Assembly (NCBI RefSeq): GCF_029360705.1
Contig: NZ_JARKMX010000002.1
Span: forward strand, 558,001-622,000
From: Paraflavitalea pollutisoli
GTDB lineage: Bacteria; Bacteroidota; Bacteroidia; Chitinophagales; Chitinophagaceae
Direction: 5' to 3'
DNA: 64,000 bases
Shown here one piece after another: positions 54,802 to 63,833 of this stretch. The notes under the pieces were generated by a model. It was not told where the DNA came from, searched no databases, and saw only the letters and a list, made by a program, of their open reading frames with translations. How positions within the stretch are numbered: the first letter of the stretch is position 1; every line of letters begins with the position of its first letter. A program made the translations under genes and the position numbers.

Positions 54802-55362
54802 TTAGATCCTTCCCCAGTTCTCACCACTCTTGATGCGGTACATGGTCATCTCGCTGACGCCATATTTTTCCGCTAACTTTTTGATGGTGATCTTCCGGTT
54901 CTTGTCTGAAAGGACCTTTTTGATGCTCTTCACCTGGTTCGCATTCAGCTTCAGACCTTCAGTGCGGTTTGCCTGCACTTTCTTGTAAGCGATCTTAGCC
55001 GGGCTGTTTTGCTGGTGGCTAATCATCTCTTCCAGTGAAGCCCATTTCAGGTTTTTCACTGTGTTGTCGAGCTTGTTGTGATTCAGGTGGATCACATACT
55101 TGTTTTTCGCCGTGGGCTTACCGAGGAATAACCGGGCAATTTCACGGTGAATGTACAGGGTGCCATTGTTTCCGGGGCGGTGCAGGTTCAACGTCCGGTA
55201 ACCGGTAGTCAAAGAACCTTGCAACAATTTACCATCTTCAATAACATCTTCTGTGTAGCTGGCTATGCGACCGTGCGAAGACAGTGCATACTTTTTACGG
55301 AGGTGTTTCCAGCCTGGAAACTGCAAAGGTTTCCACACCTCGTTGGGGAGTTTTTTGATCAT
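54802..55362 (-). CDS. NUMOD4/HNH protein with C-terminal helix-turn-helix
   Basis: A 186-residue protein built like a free-standing homing endonuclease: a NUMOD4-like N-terminus (EVWKPLQFPGWKHLRKKYALSSHGRI), an HNH motif of the HNH_3 type (about 88-108, IHLNHNKLDNTVKNLKWAS), and a C-terminal helix-turn-helix (about 160-182, TIKKLAEKYGVSEMTMYRI). It could be a mobile endonuclease or a domesticated DNA-binding protein. Single-gene setting and an ordinary gene neighbourhood favour domestication, but this is inference. Confidence 0.78.
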   Translation of the reverse strand: MIKKLPNEVWKPLQFPGWKHLRKKYALSSHGRIASYTEDVIEDGKLLQGSLTTGYRTLNLHRPGNNGTLYIHREIARLFLGKPTAKNKYVIHLNHNKLDNTVKNLKWASLEEMISHQQNSPAKIAYKKVQANRTEGLKLNANQVKSIKKVLSDKNRKITIKKLAEKYGVSEMTMYRIKSGENWGRI

Positions 55363-55433
55363 CGCCTTTTCCTTTTGGCTAAAGTTACAAAAAAAGATAT
55401 GCGAAAATCAAATCATTTGTAAGAAAGATATAA

Positions 55434-57536
55434 TTAGCGGTTAACCAAGGTCAGGAACTCGGCTTCGCTGATGATCTTTATAGATGTAATCTTCTTTGCT
55501 TTCTCCAGTTTGGACCCTGCTTCTTCACCCGCTACCAGGTAATTGAGCTTGCTGCTGACAGAGCCCTGAAGCTTGCCCCCATTGGCTTCTACCAAAGCCT
55601 CGGCCTCACTGCGTTTCAGCGTAGGCAGGGTACCGGTAAACAAAAACGTTTGTCCTGTCAGGTTGCCGTCAGTAACGATATCCTTTTTATCATTTTTTAA
55701 CTTCAATCCCAGTCCTTCCAGCTCCTGAAGCATGGCTATGTTGTCGGGATTATGGAAAAACTGGTATATGCTGCCAGCTACTTTGGGGCCCACATCTTCC
55801 AGGTTCTTCAGTTCTTCATCCGAAAATTGAGCGAAATCAAGCAGGTGCTTTACCGCGTTGGCCAGGGTCTTGGCGGTTGACTCTCCTACATAACGTATAC
55901 CCAAGGCAAAGATGAGTCGATGCAACGGTTGCGCTTTGGAGGCTGCGATGGCCGTTTGCAGGTTGGTGATACTCTTGGCCCCGAATCCTTCCAGGCCCTG
56001 GATCTTGTCGAAGGGGATCGTGTAAATACCAGGAATCGTTTTCAGGTATCCGAGATCATAGAACTTCTGCACGATGGCTTCCCCCAAACCGCGGATATCC
56101 ATGGCATCTTTGCTGGTAAAATGGAATATGCGTTGTAAAACCTGGGCTTCGCAATTGATGTTCACACACCGCCAAACAGCCTCTTCGGTTGTTTTTACCA
56201 GTTTATCATGGCATACCGGGCAATTGGCCGGAAACACAATCGGTTGTTCGTTACCTGTTCTAACGTCTGCCAGCGACTTTACTATATATGGTATCACATC
56301 GCCTGCCCGCTCTACCAGTACCGTATCGCCGATCATCAGGTCTTTTTCGCGGATCACTTCTTCGTTAAAAAGCGAAATACTGCCTACCGTTACCCCGCCA
56401 ATGGGTACGGGCTCGATCTTGGCTACGGGGGTGATGGAACCGGTACGGCCTACCTGAAATTCAACTGCCCGCAGTTTACTGGTAGCCTGTCGCGCTTTGA
56501 ATTTGTAGGCGATGGCCCAACGTGGGTGGTGGGTGGTCATACCCAGTTGATCCTGCAAGGCTGTTTGATTGACCTTGATCACCATACCATCGATCTCATA
56601 CGGCAGGTCATCGCGGTGCTCCTCGAACTCGTGGCAGTATTTCACCACCGCATCGATCCCTTTAAAAATCTTCTTTTCTTTCATCGGGCTGCGGAAGCCC
56701 AATTGCCACAGTAACTCCAGCGATCCACTGTGCGACTCCAGCAAGGGGTGTAGGGCGGCACCGGGTAGGGTTACATAATAACTAATATGATATAAGAAGG
56801 CTTCGAGATTCCTTTTGCTGACCTCTTTGGGGTCTTTGATGCGGAGTGAACCGGCCGCGGCGTTGCGGGGGTTTGCCAGTGGTGCCAGGCTTTGCTCGAT
56901 CAGCTGATCGTTGTATTTCTTAAAATTGGCCTTGGTCAGTAATACCTCGCCCCGGATCTCGAGCTGCTGCAGTCCATAGGCGGAGATCTTGGCACTGAGG
57001 GGCACCGAACGGATCTGTTTAATATTGGTGGTGATCTCATCACCCTGCACGCCGTCGCCGCGGGTAGCGCCCCGTGCCAGCAGGTCATTTTCATAGATCA
57101 GCGAAATGCTGGCGCCGTCGAACTTGGGCTCTACACAATACTCGATCTCGTTCACCTTTGCCAGTTCGCGTGCTTTGCGGTCCCAATCTACCAGGTCCTG
57201 TTCATTATAAGAGTTCTCGAGCGACAGCATGGGCACCAAGTGGGGGGCCGGCGGAAACTCCTTGGTCAGCCCTTTCGCTACCCGCATCGTGGGCGAATCG
57301 CTGGTAACCAGTTCCGGGTGTTGTGCCTCCATTTTCTCCAATCCTTTGTACAATTGGTCATACTCTACATCGGCCACCAGCGGATCGTTGATCACATAAT
57401 ACCGGTACTCATGAAACCGGAGCACCTCGCGCAGATCCTGTATATCTCTGGCAGGATCGATCTTTTCCTTATTGATCTTTTCGAGTAAATCGACACTGAG
57501 CTGCTGCAATGACTTGGTTTGGCCGGTGGAGTACAT
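55434..57536 (-). CDS. ligA: NAD-dependent DNA ligase
   Basis: LigA seals nicks in replication and repair using NAD. With the ATG at 57536 it has 700 residues, the usual length. Order: Ia/adenylation domain with K138 in EPKFDG, OB fold, zinc finger (CPVC ... CVNINCEAQ), helix-hairpin-helix repeats, and a C-terminal BRCT (about 620-700). An in-frame ATG 32 codons upstream is unlikely, since MYSTGQTKSL is followed directly by the LigA helical start. Confidence 0.96.
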   Translation of the reverse strand: MYSTGQTKSLQQLSVDLLEKINKEKIDPARDIQDLREVLRFHEYRYYVINDPLVADVEYDQLYKGLEKMEAQHPELVTSDSPTMRVAKGLTKEFPPAPHLVPMLSLENSYNEQDLVDWDRKARELAKVNEIEYCVEPKFDGASISLIYENDLLARGATRGDGVQGDEITTNIKQIRSVPLSAKISAYGLQQLEIRGEVLLTKANFKKYNDQLIEQSLAPLANPRNAAAGSLRIKDPKEVSKRNLEAFLYHISYYVTLPGAALHPLLESHSGSLELLWQLGFRSPMKEKKIFKGIDAVVKYCHEFEEHRDDLPYEIDGMVIKVNQTALQDQLGMTTHHPRWAIAYKFKARQATSKLRAVEFQVGRTGSITPVAKIEPVPIGGVTVGSISLFNEEVIREKDLMIGDTVLVERAGDVIPYIVKSLADVRTGNEQPIVFPANCPVCHDKLVKTTEEAVWRCVNINCEAQVLQRIFHFTSKDAMDIRGLGEAIVQKFYDLGYLKTIPGIYTIPFDKIQGLEGFGAKSITNLQTAIAASKAQPLHRLIFALGIRYVGESTAKTLANAVKHLLDFAQFSDEELKNLEDVGPKVAGSIYQFFHNPDNIAMLQELEGLGLKLKNDKKDIVTDGNLTGQTFLFTGTLPTLKRSEAEALVEANGGKLQGSVSSKLNYLVAGEEAGSKLEKAKKITSIKIISEAEFLTLVNR

Positions 57537-57699
57537 AAAAGCTTGGTTATGTGATTGTGTTTGTAAAATTAAGGCTTTATGAAAAAGGTCAAGGGGCCGA
57601 AAACGGCTTCCTGATAGCGTTTCTGCGACCAAAAATGGCTTTCCGGCGAAAGGTGGCCTTCCCCGAAAGGGAAAGACAGCTAGCTCCCGCCCTATCCGT

Positions 57700-57707
57700 T
57701 ATCTTTG
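57700..57707 (+). promoter_or_regulatory. Promoter -7 box abutting rlmD start
   Basis: TATCTTTG, exact TAnnTTTG, then CGGC, then the ATG at 57712. This spacing predicts a leaderless message. Confidence 0.5.
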
Positions 57708-57711
57708 CGGC

Positions 57712-59115
57712 ATGAGAAAAAAGAACGTGGTACTGCAAAAACTGGCGGTACAGGATTATGCTGCGGAAGGAAAGGCGCTTAGCAAGGTAGATGGCAAGGT
57801 TATCTTTATAGAAGGGGCAGTACCTGGCGACGTCGTGGATGTGCGACTGTCGAAGAATAAAAAGGAATGGGCCGAAGGCAAGGCCATACATTTTCATGCC
57901 TTTTCGCCGGACCGGGTAGCTCCGTTCTGCGAACATTTTGGGGTTTGTGGCGGTTGTAAATGGCAGATGCTGCCTTACAACAATCAACTGGTGTACAAGC
58001 AACATGAGGTAGAGCAGCACCTGCGGCGGATTGGGAAAGTAGCGCTACCGCCGATCGCACCGATCGCCGGATGCGACAAAACGGCTCGCTATCGCAACAA
58101 ACTGGAGTTTACTTTTAGCAACCGCCGGTACCTGCTACCCCACGAAATTGCGGGTCAGGAGACCTTCGAGCCGGAAAATGCGCTTGGGTTTCACGTTCCC
58201 CGGTTGTTTGACAAGGTTATTGATATCAATACCTGTCACCTGATGGAGGAACCGACCAATGCCATCAAAAACACGATCCGTCAATATGCCCTCGATCATC
58301 AATTGGCGTTTTATGATATACGAATGCATACCGGCTGGTTGAGAACGCTGATCATCCGGGTCTGTACGACAGGAGAAGTGATGGTCAACGTTTGTTTCGG
58401 GTACAATGACCAGGAGGCAATGAAAAAACTATTTGACCATTTACTGGAAAAAGTTCCTGGTATCACCACCCTGCTGTATACCATCAATCCGAAGAAGAAC
58501 GATACGATCTACGACCTGGAGCCTAAAGCATATTATGGAAAAGGATATATAATAGAAAAGCTCGAAGAGCTCGAATTTAAGATTGGTCCGAAGTCATTTT
58601 TCCAAACGAATACCCGACAAGGAGAACGTTTATACCAGATCACGCGTGAGTTTGCAGAATTGACGGGCAAGGAAACAGTTTATGATCTTTATTGTGGAAC
58701 GGGCAGTATCGGGCTTTTTGTAAGTGCCCAGGCCAAAAAGATTATCGGAGTGGAAGTGATTGCCGAAGCAATCGAAGACGCTAAAGAAAATGCGACCCTG
58801 AATAATATCGGGCATGCCGACTTTTTTGCGGGTGACGTTATAGATATTTGTGACGATGCTTTTTTTGCCAGCCACGGTAAACCGGATGTGATCATCACCG
58901 ATCCACCGAGGGCCGGTATGCACGAAAAGCTGGTACAAAAGATACTGGATATGGAGGCGCCGCTGGTGGTGTATGTAAGTTGTAACCCTGCCACGCAGGC
59001 ACGCGACCTGAGCCGGCTCGATGAAAAGTACATCGTGACGCGGGTACAACCCGTTGACATGTTCCCCCATACCCATCACATCGAGAATGTGGTGCAACTT
59101 AAATTGAGAAAATAA
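57712..59115 (+). CDS. rlmD: 23S rRNA (uracil-C5)-methyltransferase, RlmD-like
   Basis: A 467-residue RumA-class methyltransferase for 5-methyluridine in 23S rRNA. An N-terminal TRAM domain (about 1-60), an iron-sulfur cluster site (C73, C79, C82 and probably C175), and the SAM domain with DLYCGTGSIGLF (about 324-335) and nucleophile C424 in VYVSCNPAT. The closely related RlmC/TrmA activities cannot be fully excluded, and many Bacteroidota have two paralogues. It starts the plus-strand run to cysS. Confidence 0.88.
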   Translation: MRKKNVVLQKLAVQDYAAEGKALSKVDGKVIFIEGAVPGDVVDVRLSKNKKEWAEGKAIHFHAFSPDRVAPFCEHFGVCGGCKWQMLPYNNQLVYKQHEVEQHLRRIGKVALPPIAPIAGCDKTARYRNKLEFTFSNRRYLLPHEIAGQETFEPENALGFHVPRLFDKVIDINTCHLMEEPTNAIKNTIRQYALDHQLAFYDIRMHTGWLRTLIIRVCTTGEVMVNVCFGYNDQEAMKKLFDHLLEKVPGITTLLYTINPKKNDTIYDLEPKAYYGKGYIIEKLEELEFKIGPKSFFQTNTRQGERLYQITREFAELTGKETVYDLYCGTGSIGLFVSAQAKKIIGVEVIAEAIEDAKENATLNNIGHADFFAGDVIDICDDAFFASHGKPDVIITDPPRAGMHEKLVQKILDMEAPLVVYVSCNPATQARDLSRLDEKYIVTRVQPVDMFPHTHHIENVVQLKLRK

Positions 59116-59162
59116 GACTTTAGATTTTATAACTAAAAGCAATTAGCGTGTATTCGAACAGG

Positions 59163-59963
59163 ATGTTTATGCCCTTAACACCCGTGGTGAAGAACCTGAT
59201 GATCGTCACCGGCCTTGTTTTCCTGGCACAGCTCACTTTCCAGAGCAAGTTTCCGGTGTATGATTGGTTTGCCATGCACCATTTCTTGTCCAAAGACTTC
59301 AAGCCGCATCAGTTGCTGACTTACATGTTTATGCACAGTACCCAGGGTTTTGGGCATATTTTGTTCAATATGCTGGCGCTGTTTATGTTTGGCACCAAGC
59401 TGGAAATGGTTTGGGGCGCCAAACGTTTCCTGACCTTTTACCTGATCTGCGGTATCGGTGCGGGTGTGATCAGCGGACTGGCGACCTTGATAGAGACCTA
59501 TCCGGTGATCAGCGACCTTAATTTTCTGCAAGACCATCCCACCATCCGGAACCTGAACATGCTGCTGAACAAATATCCCTGGGTCAATAATTTAGTACAA
59601 ATCAACCCCAATGCCGTGGTGGATCCTAATTCGGTCGAGGTGCAGAAGGAGATCTTCTCCATCGCCAACCACCTCAAAGAGGCTGCTACCCAGTCTTCCA
59701 CGGTTGGTGCATCTGGCGCCATTTTCGGGATACTGGCCGGTGTAGGCTACCTTTTCCCCAACGACATTGTCAATATCTACTTCGTTTTACCCATTAAGAT
59801 GAAATGGTTTGTAGTGATCTACGCGGGCCTGGAGCTTTACATGGCGTACCGGAACGACCCGAATGACCAGGTGGCACACGTTGCGCACCTGGGTGGTGCC
59901 CTGGTAGGCTTTTTGATAGTTTACTTCAGTTACCGGCGGGGAAATCGACGTAGATTATTTTAA
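59163..59963 (+). CDS. Rhomboid-family intramembrane serine protease (1)
   Basis: A 266-residue membrane protease with about six helices. The catalytic pair is S184 in GASGAIFG and H242 in AHVAHLGG. A soluble insert of about 60 residues (about 125-175, rich in Asn and Pro) sits between helices, longer than in GlpG. The ATG at 59163 is used; a GTG five codons earlier is possible. It is followed 104 bp later by a second rhomboid, so the pair may have arisen by duplication. Confidence 0.88.
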   Translation: MFMPLTPVVKNLMIVTGLVFLAQLTFQSKFPVYDWFAMHHFLSKDFKPHQLLTYMFMHSTQGFGHILFNMLALFMFGTKLEMVWGAKRFLTFYLICGIGAGVISGLATLIETYPVISDLNFLQDHPTIRNLNMLLNKYPWVNNLVQINPNAVVDPNSVEVQKEIFSIANHLKEAATQSSTVGASGAIFGILAGVGYLFPNDIVNIYFVLPIKMKWFVVIYAGLELYMAYRNDPNDQVAHVAHLGGALVGFLIVYFSYRRGNRRRLF

Positions 59964-60067
59964 TCCAACATTAGACGTAATCCGAACGTTAATTTATTAC
60001 CAATATCGCAATGCCCCGAAAGGGGATGTTCTGAGCGGGGTTTTGTACATTCACCAAAATTATTTTC

Positions 60068-60991
60068 GTGTTGCGGGAAGATCGATACAAGAAACGGATA
60101 TTACTCGGCCAGGATGGGAACTCCCTGGTTATGTTGCTGGCCATTCTGGCCATCTCCTTCTGTCTTTTCAAATTCTTGTGGACAATCTACTGGATGTCGG
60201 GCTCCAAGATCGATATATACAATAGCGAAATCCTGAACTGGTTTACCCTTCCATCGAACCTGGGCGTACTCGCTACCCGACCCTGGACTGTTTTCACGTA
60301 TATGTTCCTGCACGAAGATCCGATGCACCTGATCGGAAATGTGTTGTGGCTGTGGGCTTTTGGCTATATTCTGCAAGACCTGGCCGGCCCGCGCAAGTTG
60401 ATCCCTTTATTTATCTATGGAGGCCTGGCAGGCGGTCTTTTCTATATTTTAAGCTTCAACCTGCTACCCGTTTTGTCGGAAGCAGCTAAATACAGTACCC
60501 TGATCGGCGCTTCGGCGGGTGTGATGTCGATAGCCATCGCAACGACCGCCCTCGCGCCCGGTTACCGGATATTTCCGATGATCAATGGCGGCATTCCACT
60601 GTGGGTGCTCACCCTAATCTTTGTTGTACTTGACTTTGCCATGGTGACAGGTAACAATACCGGCGGGCACCTGGCACACCTGGCAGGGGCGGCTATGGGC
60701 TTTATTTTCGTATGGCAGCTTCGCCGCGGCAGGGATTGGGGCGAATGGATGAACCGCTCCTTCGATTGGATCAGTAACCTCTTCAACCCCGATAAGAAGA
60801 ACTGGAAGAAAACGGCCAAGGAAGAATTACACTACGAAGCCAAAGGCACTCAGCCATATAAAAGGATTCCCAATATCACGCAAAAAAGGATCGATGAGAT
60901 CCTGGACAAGATCAGCCAGCAAGGCTATCGCTATCTGACCGAAGAGGAAAAAGACATTCTGAAGCGTGCCTCCGAAGATGAAGACCTGTAA
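60068..60991 (+). CDS. Rhomboid-family intramembrane serine protease (2)
   Basis: A 307-residue rhomboid with six helices and a cytosolic C-terminal tail (about 225-307) of charged residues. The pair is S149 in GASAGVMS and H204 in HLAHLAGAAMG; the usual GxSG reads GASAG. The HEDPMHLIGN loop motif is intact. The tail ends with a helix-rich segment (RIDEILDKISQQGYRYLT) common in Bacteroidota rhomboids. The start is a GTG. The next gene starts 8 bp after the stop. Confidence 0.88.
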   Translation: MLREDRYKKRILLGQDGNSLVMLLAILAISFCLFKFLWTIYWMSGSKIDIYNSEILNWFTLPSNLGVLATRPWTVFTYMFLHEDPMHLIGNVLWLWAFGYILQDLAGPRKLIPLFIYGGLAGGLFYILSFNLLPVLSEAAKYSTLIGASAGVMSIAIATTALAPGYRIFPMINGGIPLWVLTLIFVVLDFAMVTGNNTGGHLAHLAGAAMGFIFVWQLRRGRDWGEWMNRSFDWISNLFNPDKKNWKKTAKEELHYEAKGTQPYKRIPNITQKRIDEILDKISQQGYRYLTEEEKDILKRASEDEDL

Positions 60992-60999
60992 ACAGCATC

Positions 61000-62124
61000 A
61001 TGGCTATACGAACCATCGCGAAACGATTTTTCATCATTTTTCACATTGGCATTGTAGCACTTTTTCTGCTCGCTTGTGCCAATGTATTCCTGCATCCTGA
61101 AAAATGGTGGTTCATAGCCATACTGGGACTCGCTTTTCCCTTTTTGCTCATCCTGGTGATCCTTTTCCTGCTGCTCTGGACATTATTCCGCTCACGCTGG
61201 GCATTTTTATCTTTGGCAGCGCTGCTACTCGGCTACTCCAACATACGCGCCCTGATCGGCATTCATCCAGGCGGATTCACCCCCAACAAAAAAGAAAAAA
61301 GTATCCGGATCCTCACCTGGAACGTACGCTGGTTCGACGAACAAAAACGCATTACCAAGGGCGCTTATCCCAGCCGAAAACAAATGCTGGCCTTCATCCA
61401 GGAGCAAAATCCCGACGTATTGTGCTTCCAGGAATACTTCGAGACCAATAAGGTCAGCTATAGCAATATGAAGGATATTCAGAAAATGAACTACCCCTAT
61501 TGCTACCGCGTGATCGATTACGGCCGCAAAGGAGGTCCGTTGGAAGTAGGAGTGGCGATTTTTTCACGGTTTCCTATTGTAGATAGTGTGCGGATCCGCT
61601 ATCCCGGTCCCGTACACCTGCGCGCAGCAGAAAGTCTTATCTACTGTGATATTTCGACAGGTACTCAAACGATCAGGGTCTTCACTACACATCTTCAGTC
61701 CGTGCTCTTTCAAAAAGAGGATTACGCACGTCTAAAGATGATCAGAACAGCCGACGACAGTATGCTGGATGCGTCTAAATCGATCCTGAAGAAATTGCGC
61801 CAGGGCTATTCTTCGCGTGGCACGCAGGTCGATATTGTACGCGAACAGCTCGATAAGAGCCCTCACCCTTTCGTGTTATGCGGCGATTTCAACGATGTAC
61901 CCAATTCCTATACTTATTTCAGGATCCGGGGCGGGCACCAGGATGCATTTATCGAAGCCAGTAATGGTATCGGGCGTACCTACCGGGATGTAGCCCCCAC
62001 TTTGCGCATCGATTACATCATGGCCGACAAACAGTTTGATGTGCTGCAATGCAAACGATTTGCAGTTCCGTATTCGGACCATTATCCCGTATTGGCCGAC
62101 CTGCGGCTGAAAGCTCCTGAATAA
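61000..62124 (+). CDS. Membrane-anchored endonuclease/exonuclease/phosphatase-family protein
   Basis: A 374-residue protein with three N-terminal hydrophobic helices (about 8-28, 36-62, 66-84) and a soluble EEP domain (about 105-372). Metal and catalytic segments are visible: TWNVRWF, CFQEYF with Glu, CGDFNDVPNS, and SDHYPV with the general base His. The substrate may be a nucleic acid or a phospholipid. It is co-transcribed with the second rhomboid, which suggests a membrane role. This layout is common in the phylum. Confidence 0.87.
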   Translation: MAIRTIAKRFFIIFHIGIVALFLLACANVFLHPEKWWFIAILGLAFPFLLILVILFLLLWTLFRSRWAFLSLAALLLGYSNIRALIGIHPGGFTPNKKEKSIRILTWNVRWFDEQKRITKGAYPSRKQMLAFIQEQNPDVLCFQEYFETNKVSYSNMKDIQKMNYPYCYRVIDYGRKGGPLEVGVAIFSRFPIVDSVRIRYPGPVHLRAAESLIYCDISTGTQTIRVFTTHLQSVLFQKEDYARLKMIRTADDSMLDASKSILKKLRQGYSSRGTQVDIVREQLDKSPHPFVLCGDFNDVPNSYTYFRIRGGHQDAFIEASNGIGRTYRDVAPTLRIDYIMADKQFDVLQCKRFAVPYSDHYPVLADLRLKAPE

Positions 62125-62130
62125 ATTTGC

Positions 62131-62138
62131 TACATTTG
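62131..62138 (+). promoter_or_regulatory. Promoter -7 box of the cysS leader ORF
   Basis: TACATTTG, exact TAnnTTTG, then AGCC and an ATG at 62143. No good -33 is seen. A second exact box, TATTTTTG, lies at 62203-62210. Confidence 0.4.
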
Positions 62139-62142
62139 AGCC

Positions 62143-62199
62143 ATGGCCATCCATTTCTTTCTTTCGTGTTGTTTTACCTGCGCTGTTCTGGCCGGATAA
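62143..62199 (+). CDS. Candidate Cys-rich leader peptide of cysS
   Basis: An 18-codon ORF, product MAIHFFLSCCFTCAVLAG, with cysteines at positions 9, 10 and 13. It lies 74 nt before cysS and starts four bases after a -7 box, so it could be leaderless. Cysteine is rare in these proteins, and a three-Cys peptide before a cysteinyl-tRNA synthetase gene suggests cysteine sensing. A short ORF this size can arise by chance. Confidence 0.35.
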   Translation: MAIHFFLSCCFTCAVLAG

Positions 62200-62273
62200 A
62201 TCTATTTTTGTGATGCCTGCATGGCATTTTTCCCTGTTTAATTTAATTCGCAGACCGATATCAACGATTCATT

Positions 62274-63782
62274 ATGAGTGAGCTGAAAGTGTTTAATTCC
62301 TACACCAGGCAAAAAGAAGTTTTTACCCCGCTTACACCGGGCCACGTAGGTATGTATGTTTGCGGCCCCACGGTGAGCGGAGAAAGTCACCTTGGCCACG
62401 CGAGACCTTATATTACGTTTGATGTGATCAACCGATACCTCGTGCACCTTGGGTATAAGGTGCGCTACGTGCGCAATATTACCGATGCCGGGCATTTTGA
62501 AGAAGAAGGCAGAGAGGCTGAAGACAAGATCGCCAATAAGGCAGTGTTGGAAAAACTGGAACCCATGGAGCTGGTTCAGAAGTACACAAACCTGTTTCAT
62601 TGGGCGATGCTCGAGTTCAACAACATCGAGCCCAGTATTGAACCTACCGCCACGGGCCATATCGTAGAGCAGATCGAGATGATCAAAAAGATCATGGAAG
62701 ATGGCTATGCTTATGAAGTCAATGGTTCCGTTTACTTCGACGTCAAGAAATATGCCGAGCACTATCCCTATGGACAGCTCAGCGGCCGGGTGCTGGATGA
62801 TCAACTCGAAACAACCCGTGACCTGGAAGGACAGGACGAGAAGCGAAACAAACAGGATTTTGCGTTGTGGAAGTCGGCGCCCCCCAAGCACATCATGCGC
62901 TGGGTAAGCCCCTGGGGTGAAGGGTTCCCCGGCTGGCATATCGAATGCTCTGCCATGAGTACCAAATACCTCGGTACGCAGTTCGATATTCACGGCGGTG
63001 GTATGGACCTGCAGTTTCCCCACCATGAAAGCGAGATCGCCCAAAGCACCATTTGCAATAAACACGTCCCTGCGCGCTACTGGCTGCACAATAACATGAT
63101 CACGGTGAATGGCAAAAAAATGGGAAAAGCCTATAACAACCAGATCAGGCTCACTGAAATGTTTGCGGGTACCCATCCCCTGCTGGAACAGGCTTATAGC
63201 CCCATGACCATCCGCTTTTCGATCCTGCAGACCCACTACCGCAGCACACTCGACTTTAGCAACGAGGCACTAAAAGCAGCGGAAAAAGGCATGAAGCGCT
63301 TGTGGGAAGGTTACGAGAACCTGAAGAAGCTTAGCTATGGTACAGGTCAGTACGCCGCACAAAAAGGTACTGACGGAGAATTGCTGGACGCTAAAGTCAA
63401 CCGCCTGCTAACGGAGATGGACGAATTTATGAATGACGATTTCAGCACAGCCAAGGTATTGGCCAACCTGTACGAACTGTTGCCCATCATCAACTCGGTG
63501 CGCGACCAGCTGATCCCGATTACGGCTATTTCCGAAACAACCTTTTGCCGGTTACAGCAATATTTCAAGGCTTACCTGGAAGACATCCTGGGCCTGAAAG
63601 GAGAATTGGCCAATGAAGATGGTAAACTGAATGGTGTGTTGGAGCTGTTGATCGATATCCGCAAAGATGCCAGAGGCCGGAAGGATTTCGCAACCTCCGA
63701 TAAGATCCGCAACCAATTACAGCAGCTGGGTATCCTGCTAAAAGATGAGAAGGATGGCAGGGTTAGCTATACGCTTGAATAA
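62274..63782 (+). CDS. cysS: Cysteinyl-tRNA synthetase
   Basis: CysS charges tRNA-Cys. It is a 502-residue class I synthetase. HIGH is HLGH (39-42), zinc ligands include C30 and C225, and the HHE segment is [10 protein letters not shown]. The second signature reads K282-M-G-K-A286 instead of KMSKS. The DALR-type anticodon domain ends the protein. The start ATG overlaps a short preceding frame and no Shine-Dalgarno is seen. Confidence 0.96.
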   Translation: MSELKVFNSYTRQKEVFTPLTPGHVGMYVCGPTVSGESHLGHARPYITFDVINRYLVHLGYKVRYVRNITDAGHFEEEGREAEDKIANKAVLEKLEPMELVQKYTNLFHWAMLEFNNIEPSIEPTATGHIVEQIEMIKKIMEDGYAYEVNGSVYFDVKKYAEHYPYGQLSGRVLDDQLETTRDLEGQDEKRNKQDFALWKSAPPKHIMRWVSPWGEGFPGWHIECSAMSTKYLGTQFDIHGGGMDLQFPHHESEIAQSTICNKHVPARYWLHNNMITVNGKKMGKAYNNQIRLTEMFAGTHPLLEQAYSPMTIRFSILQTHYRSTLDFSNEALKAAEKGMKRLWEGYENLKKLSYGTGQYAAQKGTDGELLDAKVNRLLTEMDEFMNDDFSTAKVLANLYELLPIINSVRDQLIPITAISETTFCRLQQYFKAYLEDILGLKGELANEDGKLNGVLELLIDIRKDARGRKDFATSDKIRNQLQQLGILLKDEKDGRVSYTLE

Positions 63783-63804
63783 ATGTGTCGATCCTATATT
63801 TCAC

Positions 63805-63833
63805 ACGGCGCGGTTTCCGCGCCGTTTTTATTT
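63805..63833. terminator. Terminator of cysS
   Basis: A perfect 9-bp stem, ACGGCGCGG (63805-63813) and CCGCGCCGT (63817-63825), then TTTTTATTT. It may also serve the minus-strand gene, whose stop it overlaps. Confidence 0.85.

Noticed and set aside
62213-62281. 22-codon ORF overlapping the cysS start
   Set aside because: Although a TATTTTTG box lies two bases upstream, the peptide has no Cys and the overlap with cysS looks accidental.
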